From the NCBI GenBank assembly GCA_018881555.1, contig JACAXG010000092.1:2399981-2463980 (forward strand): a DNA stretch of 64,000 nucleotides, in the 5' to 3' direction. This DNA is from Amblyornis subalaris (taxonomy: Eukaryota > Chordata > Aves > Passeriformes > Ptilonorhynchidae). The position numbers and the translations under genes are program-made. The notes beneath the pieces were generated by a model. The model saw nothing but the letters and a program-made list of their open reading frames with translations. It made no database searches and was not told where the DNA came from. Numbering within the stretch: the stretch's first letter is position 1; each line of letters begins with the position of its first letter. This document shows positions 13,957 through 26,166 of this stretch, piece by piece.

Positions 13957-14178
13957 TCATAGTTGGGAATTGTCAAAAGTTTTAGCTCTTGTAGGAAAAA
14001 GTGTAACTTGAGAAATAAGAGCAGCTCTGAAAAAGTCTGTCTGCAAGACGTAGCCTATTGAAGATCCAGTTGCATCTAGTTGCATCACAAAAGTCGTGTT
14101 CATGATGGATGTATTCAAAAGAGTGAAAGAAACTTTTACTGTATCTGGGACATTGGAGAGACAAAAAGTTATGAACAT
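13957..14178 (-). pseudogene. possible Gypsy-like RNase H remnant
   Basis: A minus-strand open frame of 73 codons contains, at 14041-14091, the string FVMQLDATGSSIGYVLQ. This resembles the start of the RNase H domain in Ty3/Gypsy retrotransposon polymerase proteins, where the usual pattern is F-hydrophobic-x-Q-x-D-A-S/T, a few residues, then G-I-G-x-V-L. The Asp in that pattern is the first catalytic residue of the RNase H domain in the family. The flanks on either side do not convincingly match. No LTR, integrase or gag piece is nearby, and the frame upstream runs into a stop. A chance match in a short frame is quite possible, so I rate this as weak. Confidence 0.2.
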
Positions 14179-14400
14179 TTTAAAATTTGATATTAGGAAA
14201 AATATTGCATTCTTTAGTTAGCGGTTTGGAATTTACTTGAATTTTACTTGGAATTTTTCCCAAATGAAAACAAGAGGCAAGAACCTCACCTGATATAAAC
14301 TGGCATGGCTCCACTAAGCCAGACAACACAGCGTTTGAAGCAGCTGAGGAGCTGACTGCTGCTTTCAGAATGGAGGCTGGTTTTTATTCTATCACTTCAC

Positions 14401-14443
<43 letters not shown>

Positions 14444-14447
14444 TTTT
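14401..14447. repeat. (TTTA)n microsatellite
   Basis: About 11-12 uninterrupted TTTA units, the longest perfect microsatellite in the window and so likely polymorphic. Confidence 0.97.
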
Positions 14448-16154
14448 AATTTATGCAGATCTATTACCCTGTGTATTGGAACTAGAATGCCTAAATCATT
14501 TATTGTGTAAAGTATTTTGTGGTCAAAGAGGAGAGAGGGCTGCAATTTTCTGTGCGGATGGCAGAAGTACTGTACAGATGAGTGGAGTGTATCTATTAAT
14601 CTCATCTAAAGAAGCAGACAGTGAAGAGGTTCAGTTCTGTGACAGCCTAACCGTTAACAGCATCCCAAACTTGATTTCATTTCTTCACTTTTTTGGACTG
14701 GAAAATACTGGGGCTAAGATTTATTATGTCATTGTCGTCTCTGCCTTTCCTCTGTCTCATCTGTATTCTTTACAGAGCCTATAAACATGGGCTGTCAGCA
14801 AGCTAAACCTGTCAGATTTCCACTTCCCCCCTCCTCCGTCTGCTACTATGCTCCCTGAGAAACAGCCCNGCACACTGCACCCTCACTATGTTTCTCATGA
14901 TCACATCTCATTCATCACTGTGACTCCAAACTCAGCTCAACACATTAGAAAAAAGGTCAGGGATATGAAAGGAAAAGAGAAATAAACAACTACCCAGCGG
15001 AAGCGGTTGAGCTACAGGAGACGTGGGAGGTAAGATCGGAGCCAATTTCTCTGCCAGCAGCTGTACTGGGCATAAAGTACTTGCTATACAAGTTCTAAGT
15101 GTTTTAAGCTGGAGGGTTGTGTAGGGGTTTTCTGCAGCTCCTGGTTTATTTCCCAGCACAGAAGCATAGTGAAAGGATAGAAAAGCTTAGTTAAAGATGG
15201 GAAGGTGACAAAACTTTTTATAACCGGAGTAAAGATGACAGATTGGTTGCTGAGTGACTCAAAACCTGATAGCATGCGTGATTTGGGCTCGAGAGTTCAA
15301 TAAACANCCTTTCAGTGATGAAAGGACAAGTCCTATGTTGACTTTCTGAGCCAAACTTTAAGAAGNTTTTGTTTTGGGATGGGGGGAATTTTTTATGGAT
15401 GAAAACCAAATTATTTTATATGAAGCAGTAATATTCCTTTAGATGGGATGTGTTTCCTTCTATGTGCTACATTGTCAATGTAGTTAGGTAGAATTTACTT
15501 TAAAATTATTCTGGCTTAGTGATATCCCTTCTCCATTCTCCTCACTACTACTTTGGTCATTTATCACTGAGCATGTTTGTTTTCTTGATCAGGAATTATG
15601 TTTTTTGCCTTTCTGCAAATAATTTTTTTCCAATTTCTGGTCACTTTTCATCATAAACAGAAATAACTGTTAACTCTTTTCTTCTTTTCATTTTATGAAT
15701 CTATATTTAAAATATTGATGTGATATCATGCCAGTAATTTCTTTCTCTCAAGCAAATAAGGGGGAAAAAAGAGAGACTCTGGAGAGCCTAAAAGAAATAG
15801 CTTGTAAAACTCAGTGTGGAAGAGTTTTTTCTCACAAATAGTAGTAAACTTATCAGGATTTTAGTTACGCTTTTATTTATGTATGCAATGATTGGTTAAG
15901 AATTTGATACGGCCCCTGATAATCTAATATTGTACAGCAAGTGTGATGACTTGGGTCAAATAGTCAAGAATATAAATATCCATATTGACTACAGAACATC
16001 TGAGTGTGCTTTGTGTGAGTACAGATTGTTTGTCTCCTAACCTTTTTTAACATGATTCTGTCTCGCTCATGTTAGAGGCTTATTTTTATGCCTTATGTGT
16101 TATTTAAGTTAAAAAANAAAGGTAAATTCATAATTTGATAATTCTCTTCTAATT

Positions 16155-16169
16155 AAAAAAAAAAAAAAA
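16155..16169. repeat. poly(A) tract
   Basis: Fifteen A residues. No AATAAA signal or gene-like sequence precedes it, so I do not read it as the tail of a processed pseudogene. Confidence 0.9.
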
Positions 16170-19100
16170 GGTGAAGGCCCCTGGTGAAATTATCAGGCAA
16201 ATGATAAAAACAAAAACATCCAATAATTTAGCAGGAAAAAGGCGACTTCATCGACAATGTTTCCCATTATGTCCATTAAATGCAATAGTTTGGATGCAAC
16301 CCTCAAATATGTTAATCCTTGTGCCATTGGCTCTTGAAAGTTGAGAAAGGTTTTTTTACTCTATTTGCTCATTCTTTTTGAAGCGTTTGCTATCATACTA
16401 AAGCTGAAGACAAAATACTGGAGTTTGTGGCTCAGAACATGGTAGCACATTTACAGAGTCACTCGTGGGAAGAAACTAACAGAATTTGGGAAAAAACTTC
16501 TTATAATTCAGAAAAGGAACTTTTGCATGTGAAAATAAAATAGAGGGCTGTTATATCCCCTACTTCTGTGCCAGAGTTTTTGTTTTCTTCTGTGAACGTA
16601 ACTGCTTTCAGTGCCATTAGGAACCTCTTTTCCCTATGTTCGTCATACTCCATGGAATGATAGTATGGAAATTCATCAATTTTGAACATACTGAATACCC
16701 TAGATTTAGAGGGTAGGGGAAGTTAAGATCCCCAAATCAGGTAACTGAATTATGCATTAACTGCATAATAATGTAGCAATTGAAAAAGGCAAAAAGCTGA
16801 GCACATGGAGTTAGGATATTCAGGCAAAAGTTCAATGTTGAGCTGAGAATAGATAAATTATAGATTAAAATGAAGTGTGAGGAGTAAAATAAATTGGGGA
16901 GAATAAGAACNACGGATGAAAACATTTTAGAAAAGAGAAGCATGTTTGAGTTCCTACAACTTACTGTATGCTACCAAATGTAAATGCAGCACTGCTATAC
17001 AGCAGAGCTCTGTACTGACATGACTCATACTCCAAAATAAGGAAATAAAGCCTGCTAGGAATTTCAATCTTGTGAAGAAAGAGGTTTGAAAAACACATTG
17101 CAGTACACCTATAAAAGAGGCTATAACTGCAAAACAATTAAGAAATAAATGTGAGTTGCTCTCCATGAACTACATTGAGCAGCAATATCAACAGCACTGG
17201 CAGTATGAAAATGATGATCCTACTAAAGGAAAACATAATAGAGGGTAAGATCAGAATAATAAAGTAAATTGTGGTAAGAAAATTGGACTATTTTAGAAAA
17301 TAAAGATATGAGAAATAGAAATCTTTTTTAGAGTGTAAATTGTAAAAAGTTATAAAGAGTGTTGTTAACTGCCACATCACTGCAAATAAGATATCGCTTG
17401 GGTGGAGGATGAAACGAGGAAGAAGAAAAGTTCCAAATCCAGTATTTCCCTCTTTACTGATATNCTAGGAAGAAGCCAACTCCTAGCCAGTTTATCTTCT
17501 GGCATCACATGAGATTGCTTCAGTTATCTTGATCAATACCAGATGAAAATGAAGTGCAAACTAAAGATTATTTTGCACTGAGATATCAAATATTCTTTTA
17601 TGTTTCTCTGCTAAAGTTAACTAGTAAATATTGAACTTGGCAGACTGAATCTGACAANTACTTTGAATTTAAAATAATGTCTTAGAAAAACAAATGGATA
17701 TCTCACTTTTCCCTCTTGAATATATAGTATAGTTTGCATTGCATAATGTACTGCTGTCCAGATAGATACTGAAGGGCTACATTAAGCTCTGAAAAATTGT
17801 CTTTAACCGATATATGAAAGGCAGCCATTTTGAAATAATAAGGCTGAGGACAGAAAGGCAATTTGGAAAGTGAGCACTTTCAAATGACTAATTCATCTCA
17901 CCAAGCAAAAAGTGTGTTAGCATTCACCATCTAGTAAGTATTATGAACGTTATATGACAGAACTTGGCTACTCTTAGTTGTTTACAATCACCAAAACTAA
18001 ACTTGATTTGCCCGGTTGTACATCAGATTCCTGTAATGCNGATATGTAAAGGTTGGGTTTTCTACTCCTATATTTCTTAAGGAGGATTGGTTTAGTTGCA
18101 CAGACTTAATTATCCATGCTTTGCAGCCCAGCCCGCTGCAATCAATAGTGTGTAGACCAAGACAGATTTGCAAAATGAACAAAATTATACCTTCATTAAG
18201 AACTTCATTGTGACTGATAGAGTTCAAGTTTGTATATTGGGTATGACAACTATAATGCTTGCAGTGCACTCAAGCCAATGTTTGCAACATAAAAGGATGT
18301 ACCACTCTAAAGATTGACATGACCATTGACCCCTTTTTAATTTTCTGGCAATGTTTACTTCCCATTTGACAACTTCTTAAAAAAGGTTACTTACTAAATG
18401 GGATTAGGAAAAACATTGAAACATTCAGATTTCTCTTCAGAAACAGCTAGTACTCTTATTTCTCAGATAGGAGCCTCTTTCTGGAGTTCCAACTACTCTG
18501 TTCTTCTATTCCGAACTCTGTGGGTTTTATAAATACCTCTTGAAAATGTGAAGAGAAGAGGATACATTTGCATGCTTAAGAAGTGCCTAGTCTTGATTAG
18601 CGATGCATAGGAAATCAAGTAGGGTCTTNTTTTTACCACAATTTATTCTTTCGATGCTATCTATAATGCTATTTATTTAATAGGTATAGTGCTAGTCCCA
18701 CCACTGGGTATATATGAACATTGAATTTTATTTTTGCTTCCACTTTTCCCTACAAGATTTCCATAATTCAAGGAGACTTCTCAGTTCTCTTGTAGGTCTC
18801 TGTAATGAAAATCACTGTCTAATATCATCAGTGAATGCATCCTCTGATTGTGCTGCTTCACTTTTCCTTCTCTTTGCCCCNTCCAGCAAAGGCAAACCAC
18901 ACGTTTAAACAAGATTAGCCCATTTCAAACTTCTTGCACAAATATGAACCAAGATATAGTTTAGGAAAGAATATGCTCTTTTTTATAGTTATATTACTTT
19001 GTTTTTAAATGTCNATGTTTGAAATGGTTTAAAGTCATTCAAGAGTGACCAGAATCAGTACTGAATATAGTTTGTTTCCACTTTCTTTCATATGCTGCCA

Positions 19101-21119
19101 TATGAGGATGAATAACAGTGCTTGCCATTTTATTATCTTCAGGACATAGCCTGTAATTATTCTTCCCTCAAATACTTTATTAAAAAAAACCAAAAAGTAA
19201 ATATTTTCTAAAAAACTCACAATTTAATTAGAATTACAAAATTCTGCAGAAATTGTAAAGAAAAGAGAGAGAATAAGTAAAGCAATTTTTAAAAAGTACA
19301 GTCAGATAATTTTATGATTAGTCTTCCAAGAATTATGCAAAGCAGTTGGAATTCAAACTACTCAATACATTGTGTATTATACTCATTATTCGTACTGTAG
19401 TTAACATGTTCTTGGCATTCTGTTGCCCATTACAATAATGGGATATTATGAGATCTCTTTTTTTAGTGCATGAGGTGTAAAAAGTGTAGTATTCAGNATT
19501 TCTCAGGCAACCACTGGAATCTCTGCTTGCTAATAACTGGAGACAATGCATAGGAAACCTTGTATCATGTGCCATGGAGAAAATGTATAAATAAGGTGAA
19601 CTTATTAGTCACTTAAAGAGAACATTCCACCTACTGTATGTCTTGGCTTGAAATTTTTAGCAGCAAACTTCCTGAGAAGGACCATGGGCACAACTTTTGG
19701 AGATGATTAGTATCNTTCCCTTTCCCATCACAAGCGCTTGAATGTTGACATGATGATACTTATATACACCCAGGAAAGGAAAAAAATATTCTTGTTAGCT
19801 CTCTCTGTTCAAATATAGCTGAATGTGAATATTAACTCTCTTTCTGCTGTATTTCATAGGTGAGATGAGGAAGAGAGAGATCNAATTCAATACAGTGGTG
19901 TACTGTTAGCTGTGATTTGGAAAAGAAAGTTTGCATTTTAATTAAAAGAAACCACAAAAAACCTGTCAGATCCAAATTAATACAGGGGTTTTTTTCTTTA
20001 ACTGTGCAGAACAGGAATCTATTATTGATATACCATGTTGATATGGCACCAAACTTACTACTATCATTTCCAGTGCATGTCTAGTGACAAAACAACTTGA
20101 CTGAGTAAAACACAATCTCTATTTACAAACCATTTTTGTACTCAGTAAATTCCTTGTCAAGCCATTTCTTTGTTTAAGATACCCTTATTCCCCCAAAGTT
20201 AATCTATCATTATTTATGACATAAGGACTGTAAAATGCAAAAACTTGCATATATCAGCTTATTTAAAATACCTTTTTTCAATCTTTTGCTTTAGGAACCA
20301 TTTCTAAGCATTATTTTAATTTTACTGAACAACATTTTTATTTTTCCTTTGTGATACCATTGCAACCCTAGATTAGTATGTAAAAAAACAGAGAATAGTA
20401 CTAAAATAATAAAGACCCCTAAACAGTACTTTGGAGTATTCCTCCTCCAGAGACATTCTGAAAGAATAGATTAAAATAAAATCCAGCGTTGTCCAAAGTC
20501 TGTTTCTTTGTATGTATCCAAAGTGTTCCATTAGTGATAATTTGTTTGCAAAATTGCTTTTCACTATGTTTTTTTTTTGTCTGGGTATCCAAGGTAAATG
20601 CAACAAAAATAAGTTGTACTCAAATATTGCAATATCAGTTAAAGTATTTTCTGATTTAATTTTTCATTTTATTTTTACTTAAAGCAGTCTGGGAATTAGC
20701 AGGGAAAATTCCCTTCCAAGAAATTTCTCCAATTTTGGTTTTTTACTTGTCAGCTGCTAAAGAAAGGAAAGTCTAAAACAAGAAATATAAAAAATTTATA
20801 ATACTTAAAATTTAAGATTCTGTAACATATTATAACTACCTAGAAGATAGTGATATGAGAAGCTGAAAAAGGTAATAAATTTTCCAAATTGATGCTTTTT
20901 AGAGTGTTTTGAAGAAGTTCAGGATAGGGGATATAATTTGATGCCTTCCTTTGAAATATTTAGATAATATTAATCCATTGCATTTTTGATAGGAAAAGAA
21001 GTGACACCACTGTTTTATTTTAAACTTTTTCTCTGGATGGAATAGCTACTAACAGTGCTTTAGACTTGAATGACTGACATGACTTATAGAATCTTTTACT
21101 AATGAATACATGGATGGAA

Positions 21120-21137
21120 GAAATCCAGCTGGATTTC
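21120..21137. repeat. 18-bp perfect palindrome
   Basis: GAAATCCAGCTGGATTTC reads the same on both strands, with a CAGCTG E-box at its centre. Confidence 0.95.
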
Positions 21138-23326
21138 AGAGTTCAGACTAAGATTTCACAGTTGGAAAAATCACTATTTCATAACACGAAAAAAAAAAAT
21201 CTTTGCAATATAAAGAGTGTATCAGGACTGAGTTTTTAGAATTTCACTGTCAGAGACCTTAACTGTAACAACAAGTCTAGAAATACAAATTTTAAAGCAT
21301 TAAATATTTTATTGAAAGCCTTTGAAATAATAAAAATTAAAAAAAACCCCTATCTTATTTACATTTTTTAAATGCCATATTTGTGTGTATTTGGATTTTA
21401 GAAATGTGTGTTCCTATTCACTAGATTGTCTTTCATTTTGATTGGCCTACAGAATAGTATTAATTTAAATANCTGCTTTTTTCCCCTGTGCTTTTCCAAA
21501 TTTTTCGCTTCCTATAAAACCATAANAATGAATGTTTCTTCACTGAATAGCATAATCTTATTTAAGGATTTCNCTTCACTTGTTTTTTTTCTGGTTAACA
21601 TCCTTTAACAGCCTTTACACTTAGAGCCTGAATTTTCCCCTCATTAGACCAAGACAAACACAAATGAAAGTATTAGACATAGCTATTTTTATTATCAATG
21701 TTCAAATTAAAATTCTCTGAGGCTAAGTCATGCTCTTGTTTCTTTCTCCTGCTTCCAAACAGATGAATTTCGGATTTCTCTTCATTTATTTATTTTTATT
21801 TCTTCTTTTTTTCCTTTGTCATCCTATACCAATCTTATACTAAATAACTCCAACACTNAAATAGGGTACACCAGTTTGCTTTTTATTTGTATTGCAATCA
21901 GAAGCCTGGTTTTTATTTTAGAATTTTTGCAGGAAATTGATCTACATCATAGGTATTCATAAAATATTGTTGGGTTATTCCATTTGGTTCAGAAGAAAAC
22001 ACCCATATATTTTCCAGCTGTTTTAATAATTGCTTAACCAGAGACAAGATTTAGCCTGAGATTAAAAATATATTACTTCAACTCTCGAATCCATGAGAAT
22101 TACTATATTATTCTATATTCTATGTGAGAAAGGGGAATTTTATTTCTTGCCTCATAAAGATACTGAGAGCAGTAATTCACTCTAGATTACAGGGGATTTT
22201 AATGTTATCAGAAAATGAGGAATGGACAGATAAATATCTATTGATAGACCTAGGTAATGTGCCTGTGATTCTCAAAATCGTCATAGGTGATGAAATGCCC
22301 CNTACTCACTGGAAGTCAAATAAAAACATACATCTTTTTATCCAAGAAGGATATCTTGAAATTTGGTCTCATGCTCTATTGGAATATAATGGTGAAATAG
22401 GATTATTGTCCTAGTTTAAAAAAAAAAGGCACATGTGAAATGGCATAAATGCCTGATGTGAAGAGAATATTGAGAAGGCATTGTGGAAGAAGACAGACAG
22501 ATGTATCTACCAGATAGTGCTCTCATGTTTCTACTGCCCTACTGCACTTAAGACACATGTATAGCAACTCAAGTTTCTGCATCGATTGGTTTATTTCTAC
22601 TCCTAGCTGAAATATCAGAAAATTATCTTCTTCAGGAGACTTCAGTGTCTTTATATAAATGAGCATATGGGACTTGTCCCTTTACATCATATACTGGAAG
22701 GCTTGGGNTCCTCTACTGCTGCCTCAACCCACAGCTTTCTAATTATGTCACAAAGAACATGAAACTATTATGTATGAGCAACAGAGTAGTTGCTAAGAGA
22801 CATCCTCTCACCCTGTGCATGGAGCAAGGTAGGAACTGCTGAGTGAAACTGTTCCTCAGGCACTTCCCAAGTTTTCACAGNACTAATAAGCAGAATTCTG
22901 GGTTAAGAGGTTGCTGGTGTAAATATTTTTGGATGGAGCATACGTTTGATTTCTTTCAATGAGCTCAAAACAATAAACAGGAAAAAAACCATAGGATTTT
23001 GGTTTTCACAGAATTTTTAGTCTATAACCGATCTTTTAGATTCATATGTTTATGAACATATTTTTAAAAATATCTAAGTTTGTTAATGTTCATCAAAATT
23101 CTTAAAGTTTTACATTGTGAAAAAGGCAGAATTTTAATTAAGCTAGTTGTTAATATTTAATATCACTGGTCCTTCCATGAGAAGCAGAATGTAATGAACT
23201 TCATCTTACAGAAGTGTTTTCTATTTGAGAATCTTGGTGAAATGCTTGATCTAACAGTCTAATACAAGTCTAGTAGTTGATATATGAATAGTTGATAAAG
23301 CTGAATATATTTATCTGTATGAAATT

Positions 23327-23332
23327 ATATGG
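23327..23332. repeat. target-site duplication, left copy (ATATGG)
   Basis: Six bases, ATATGG, immediately before the LTR's TGTCGC end. The identical hexamer follows the other end at 23702-23707. Confidence 0.85.
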
Positions 23333-23391
23333 TGTCGCAAGTGTTCCAAGAAATACGACACAGAGTCCAGGGAGAACAAAGCGATGTGGAG

Positions 23392-23397
23392 TTTATT
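23392..23397 (-). terminator. LTR polyadenylation signal AATAAA
   Basis: Canonical AATAAA on the minus strand within the ERVK-type LTR, just downstream of its TATA-like box. Confidence 0.6.
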
Positions 23398-23414
23398 ATT
23401 ATTTTACAGAGCGG

Positions 23415-23421
23415 CTTATAT
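23415..23421 (-). promoter_or_regulatory. LTR TATA-like box
   Basis: ATATAAG on the minus strand within the ERVK-type LTR, about 20 bp upstream of AATAAA. Whether it still drives transcription cannot be told from sequence. Confidence 0.5.
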
Positions 23422-23701
23422 CCCTTAGCTTGCTTGAAGTTTATAGAAATGTCAAGAGTCTATTGGACCCTTGGTCAGCCACCTACCAAGTTCATTGATC
23501 GATTTTAACAACACCTATTCCAAAATATTTATCTAAGCAAAAATGATAGCAAAGTGCAGCTGCACGAAGCTTAATTAATTTACAAAAACTCCTAGGATTG
23601 TTTATAATAGTTTTGCCTGGGAAAAGAGAGAAAGAGAGAAGTCTCACAAAAATGCTGGGAGAGTTAGAAGCCTTTCTGCTGACAGCTTTTCAGCAGTCAC
23701 A

Positions 23702-23707
23702 ATATGG
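23702..23707. repeat. target-site duplication, right copy (ATATGG)
   Basis: Exact match to the hexamer at 23327-23332, directly after the LTR's terminal ACA on the plus strand. Confidence 0.85.
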
Positions 23708-25993
23708 GCAAGATGTTGTGAACCCTGACTTTGATCCAATAAGTCACTTCTTTGTCAAAAGGGTAACTTGTCAGCTTATCTCCAAATTTACTAAAAGTTT
23801 TGCTTATTCAAACATACCATACTCTGTCTATAAATTACTATTCCTTAAGCAGAATTGACAGTGAAAGAAAGCAATTCTTCTCTGTAGTACAGATAATCTG
23901 TTCATAAACTGAGTCATCATCTGAATTTTNCCAACATAACCATAACAAATGAGGAATCCATAAACATATCAGCCTATCGTATTGACATTGTCAAATCTAT
24001 AATTATAAGAGAAATCATGATTCATATTTCAAAATCATCACACTTTTCTACTTTTTAATTCTGTGGAAAGCAGTTAATCCTATTCTGACCTAAGGGATAA
24101 GTAATCATACAGATGCTATCATAAAATGTTTTTTTATCTTTTTGTCTTAATGTGTCTGTTTTTCTCCCCATTTTCGCCCTGTGTGTCTCCTTGATGATCA
24201 TGCAAAGCTTACTAGAAGAGAGACTTATCTGAAATTTGAGACCTCTGTAATTTTGAAATTTAATGCTTCTCCATATACTTAGATTTTTCTACAAATACAT
24301 GTAGTGTAGTACACATATCATTAATCTAATAAATCATTATGCCATGGTTGATCCATTCTAAATGCTCTCTGCATTGCCACAAACATTGCCTACCGCACAG
24401 AACTGATGACTAACACTGTCTGACAAGTTGCACTACAGTTTCTGGAGAGACTAGAGCAGCAAATATATAANGTGGATTATGTTAATGTTCTTGAAATTAT
24501 TGATAAGTTTTTAATTATAAATCAAATTTTAATTTAGCTACTCTGTTCAGCCAAGTATATCTTATGAAATTTAATGTATGTAATATTAATACATGATATA
24601 ATTGAGTTTCCAGTGCTGGTACATTTGGTTGCTTGAGACTACAGAGTAGAACTTTTCATAATGACTTGTTTTATGATCGGGAACATAGTCCCATAAAAAG
24701 GACTGCAGGAAACTACCCTTTTTAATGGTATTTCTTGTATGGGAATGGTGAGGTGAAGAAAAGTTACTATGTTTGAGGTCCTGATAGACAAATTTTTTCC
24801 ATCTGTGCCCTAGCCTTGATAGCACTGAAATATAACATTTTTCTNTAGGTATTGTGATTCTGTCTCTCCTCTTAGGCACTGGGAATCACACATAACAATA
24901 TGGAACGGCATGAGCAAAGATAGTTAATAGCAGCCAGTCAAGGACACATCCATGTTATTTTATTTTCCTTATTAAATATAGATAATAGATCATGTTTTCT
25001 CAGACACACTTTTTAGGTTCAAAAGACTTTGCCTGCATCCAGTTTGATCACTGTCGTCAGTTCTCCTTAGGTTTAACAACATGCATGTGTTNGCGTGGTT
25101 GGTTGATGGCATTTATTCCTGACTTTCTCTGCAAGAATGGAAATTAGCAAGCCTCTGCCATATATTGTTGCTTATATTTAACCTTCTCTTCTTTTCTTAA
25201 ATTTCCCTAGTATTAACTTCAAAAATTCCCAGAAAGCTCGTGAGTTTGCTAGACTTCATGTATTCAGTAGTTTAGCCTATGGTATATTTATATTTCTAAT
25301 GGAGTACGTATCCTGTTGGTCAAAGTAACTGTAGGCAAGTCATTTCAATAAATATAATATGTTGAATAGTATATTCTACACGAAAAATGAAGTTTTCTCN
25401 GAACAATTCTTATATGTTACAAAATATTGCAAAATACATACGATTTTCATAAGCTGAATATGCTGTCCGAAGGTTTCAAAGCTTAATTAGAAATTAGGAT
25501 TAGAGGAAACTGAGTACAGACAAATAACACCATGAGTTTTCTTTGTGTTTATTGTTTCACACTGAATTAAGGATCTCATTTTCTAAAAGAGTTTTCATGC
25601 TAACTGGAAAAATTTGGGACCAAACTTTGTTGACCATAAATAAACATTTGGTATTCCATATTTTACTACAAGTGATAAATTCAGAGTTCAAGAAAGAATA
25701 ACAGTTTATCTTCTTGGTAATTAAACGGTACTACCTTAGTAGTAGGACAGGCAGCAAAAGAAAACTTTTATTTGTTCAATTCTGAATAGTAAGGGAACTC
25801 TGCAGAACAGGATACGTTTAGTTTGACTAAAAACTTACNTCTGATCTTCTATCTAGGAGGGATACTTTACCTTTTCTTACAAGTTTTTCTTATNATATTC
25901 AAAGAGTATAGGGATAACACTGGAGATTTAATATTTGGATTTTTAAAGAGATTAATTCAATGTGTGTTTTTCCTCATTGTATTAAGTAACTTT
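23708..25993. other. gene-free AT-rich stretch
   Basis: Unique AT-rich DNA between the ERVK-type LTR and a CR1 fragment. The longest frame (24586-24879, -) has no recognisable homology. Confidence 0.5.
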
Positions 25994-26166
25994 GAGAATC
26001 ACAGCATCACAGAATTAACTAGGTTGGGAAAGATCTTTGAGATCATCAAGTCCAACCTATGACCTAACACCCCCTTATCAACCAGACCATGGCACTGAGC
26101 GCCACATCCAGACTTTTTCAAAACACTTCCAGGGCTGGTGACTCTGCCACCTCCCTGGGCAGCTCA
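25994..26166 (-). mobile_element. CR1 LINE, short 3' fragment
   Basis: Only the last ~170 bp of a CR1 element, antisense to the window. It begins (element 3' end) with AGAATCACAGCATCACAG, the reverse-complemented terminal octamers. The typical block around 'aggttgggaaagatctttga' and 'gatcatcaagtccaacc' follows, then the 'ccatggcactgagcgccac' block seen in CR1 subfamilies widespread in Neoaves. It stops abruptly at about 26166 ('ctgggcagctca'), the usual 5' truncation. No coding sequence remains. Confidence 0.9.

Larger units (their letters stand above)
12862..14400. other. gene-free stretch with one possible Gypsy-like remnant
   Basis: Unique AT-rich DNA. It includes a 13-bp direct repeat (CAGTTAACAAACA at 13508-13520 and 13525-13537). 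The only protein-like signal is the minus-strand piece at 13957-14178, listed separately. Confidence 0.5.
14448..23326. other. gene-free AT-rich stretch
   Basis: Unique AT-rich DNA. It contains a small CpG cluster beside a donor-like GGTAAGAT at 14997-15040, a poly(A) run at 16155-16169 and an 18-bp perfect palindrome at 21120-21137. The open frame at 14476-14784 (+, 102 codons) has no recognisable domain, and no interspersed repeat family was recognised. Confidence 0.45.
23333..23701 (-). mobile_element. solo LTR, ERVK-type endogenous retrovirus
   Basis: A 369-bp solo LTR lying on the minus strand. On that strand it begins TGTGACTG and ends TTGCGACA, giving the TG...CA termini and a short TGT/ACA inverted end expected of retroviral LTRs. 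A perfect 6-bp target-site duplication (ATATGG) flanks it. Six-base duplications are characteristic of alpha/beta (ERVK-class) integrases. Reading the minus strand, a TATA-like ATATAAG (23415-23421) is followed about 20 bp later by AATAAA (23392-23397), then by a short R-U5. This compact TATA-to-poly(A) spacing is known from avian alpharetrovirus-like LTRs. No internal retroviral sequence adjoins it, so recombination between the two LTRs removed the body. The sequence looks well preserved relative to the other LTRs here, suggesting the youngest insertion in the window. Confidence 0.85.

Noticed and set aside
14476..14784. 102-codon plus-strand frame after the TTTA array
   Set aside because: No domain, signal or splice context was recognised. 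It begins next to a microsatellite, so it is probably a chance frame.
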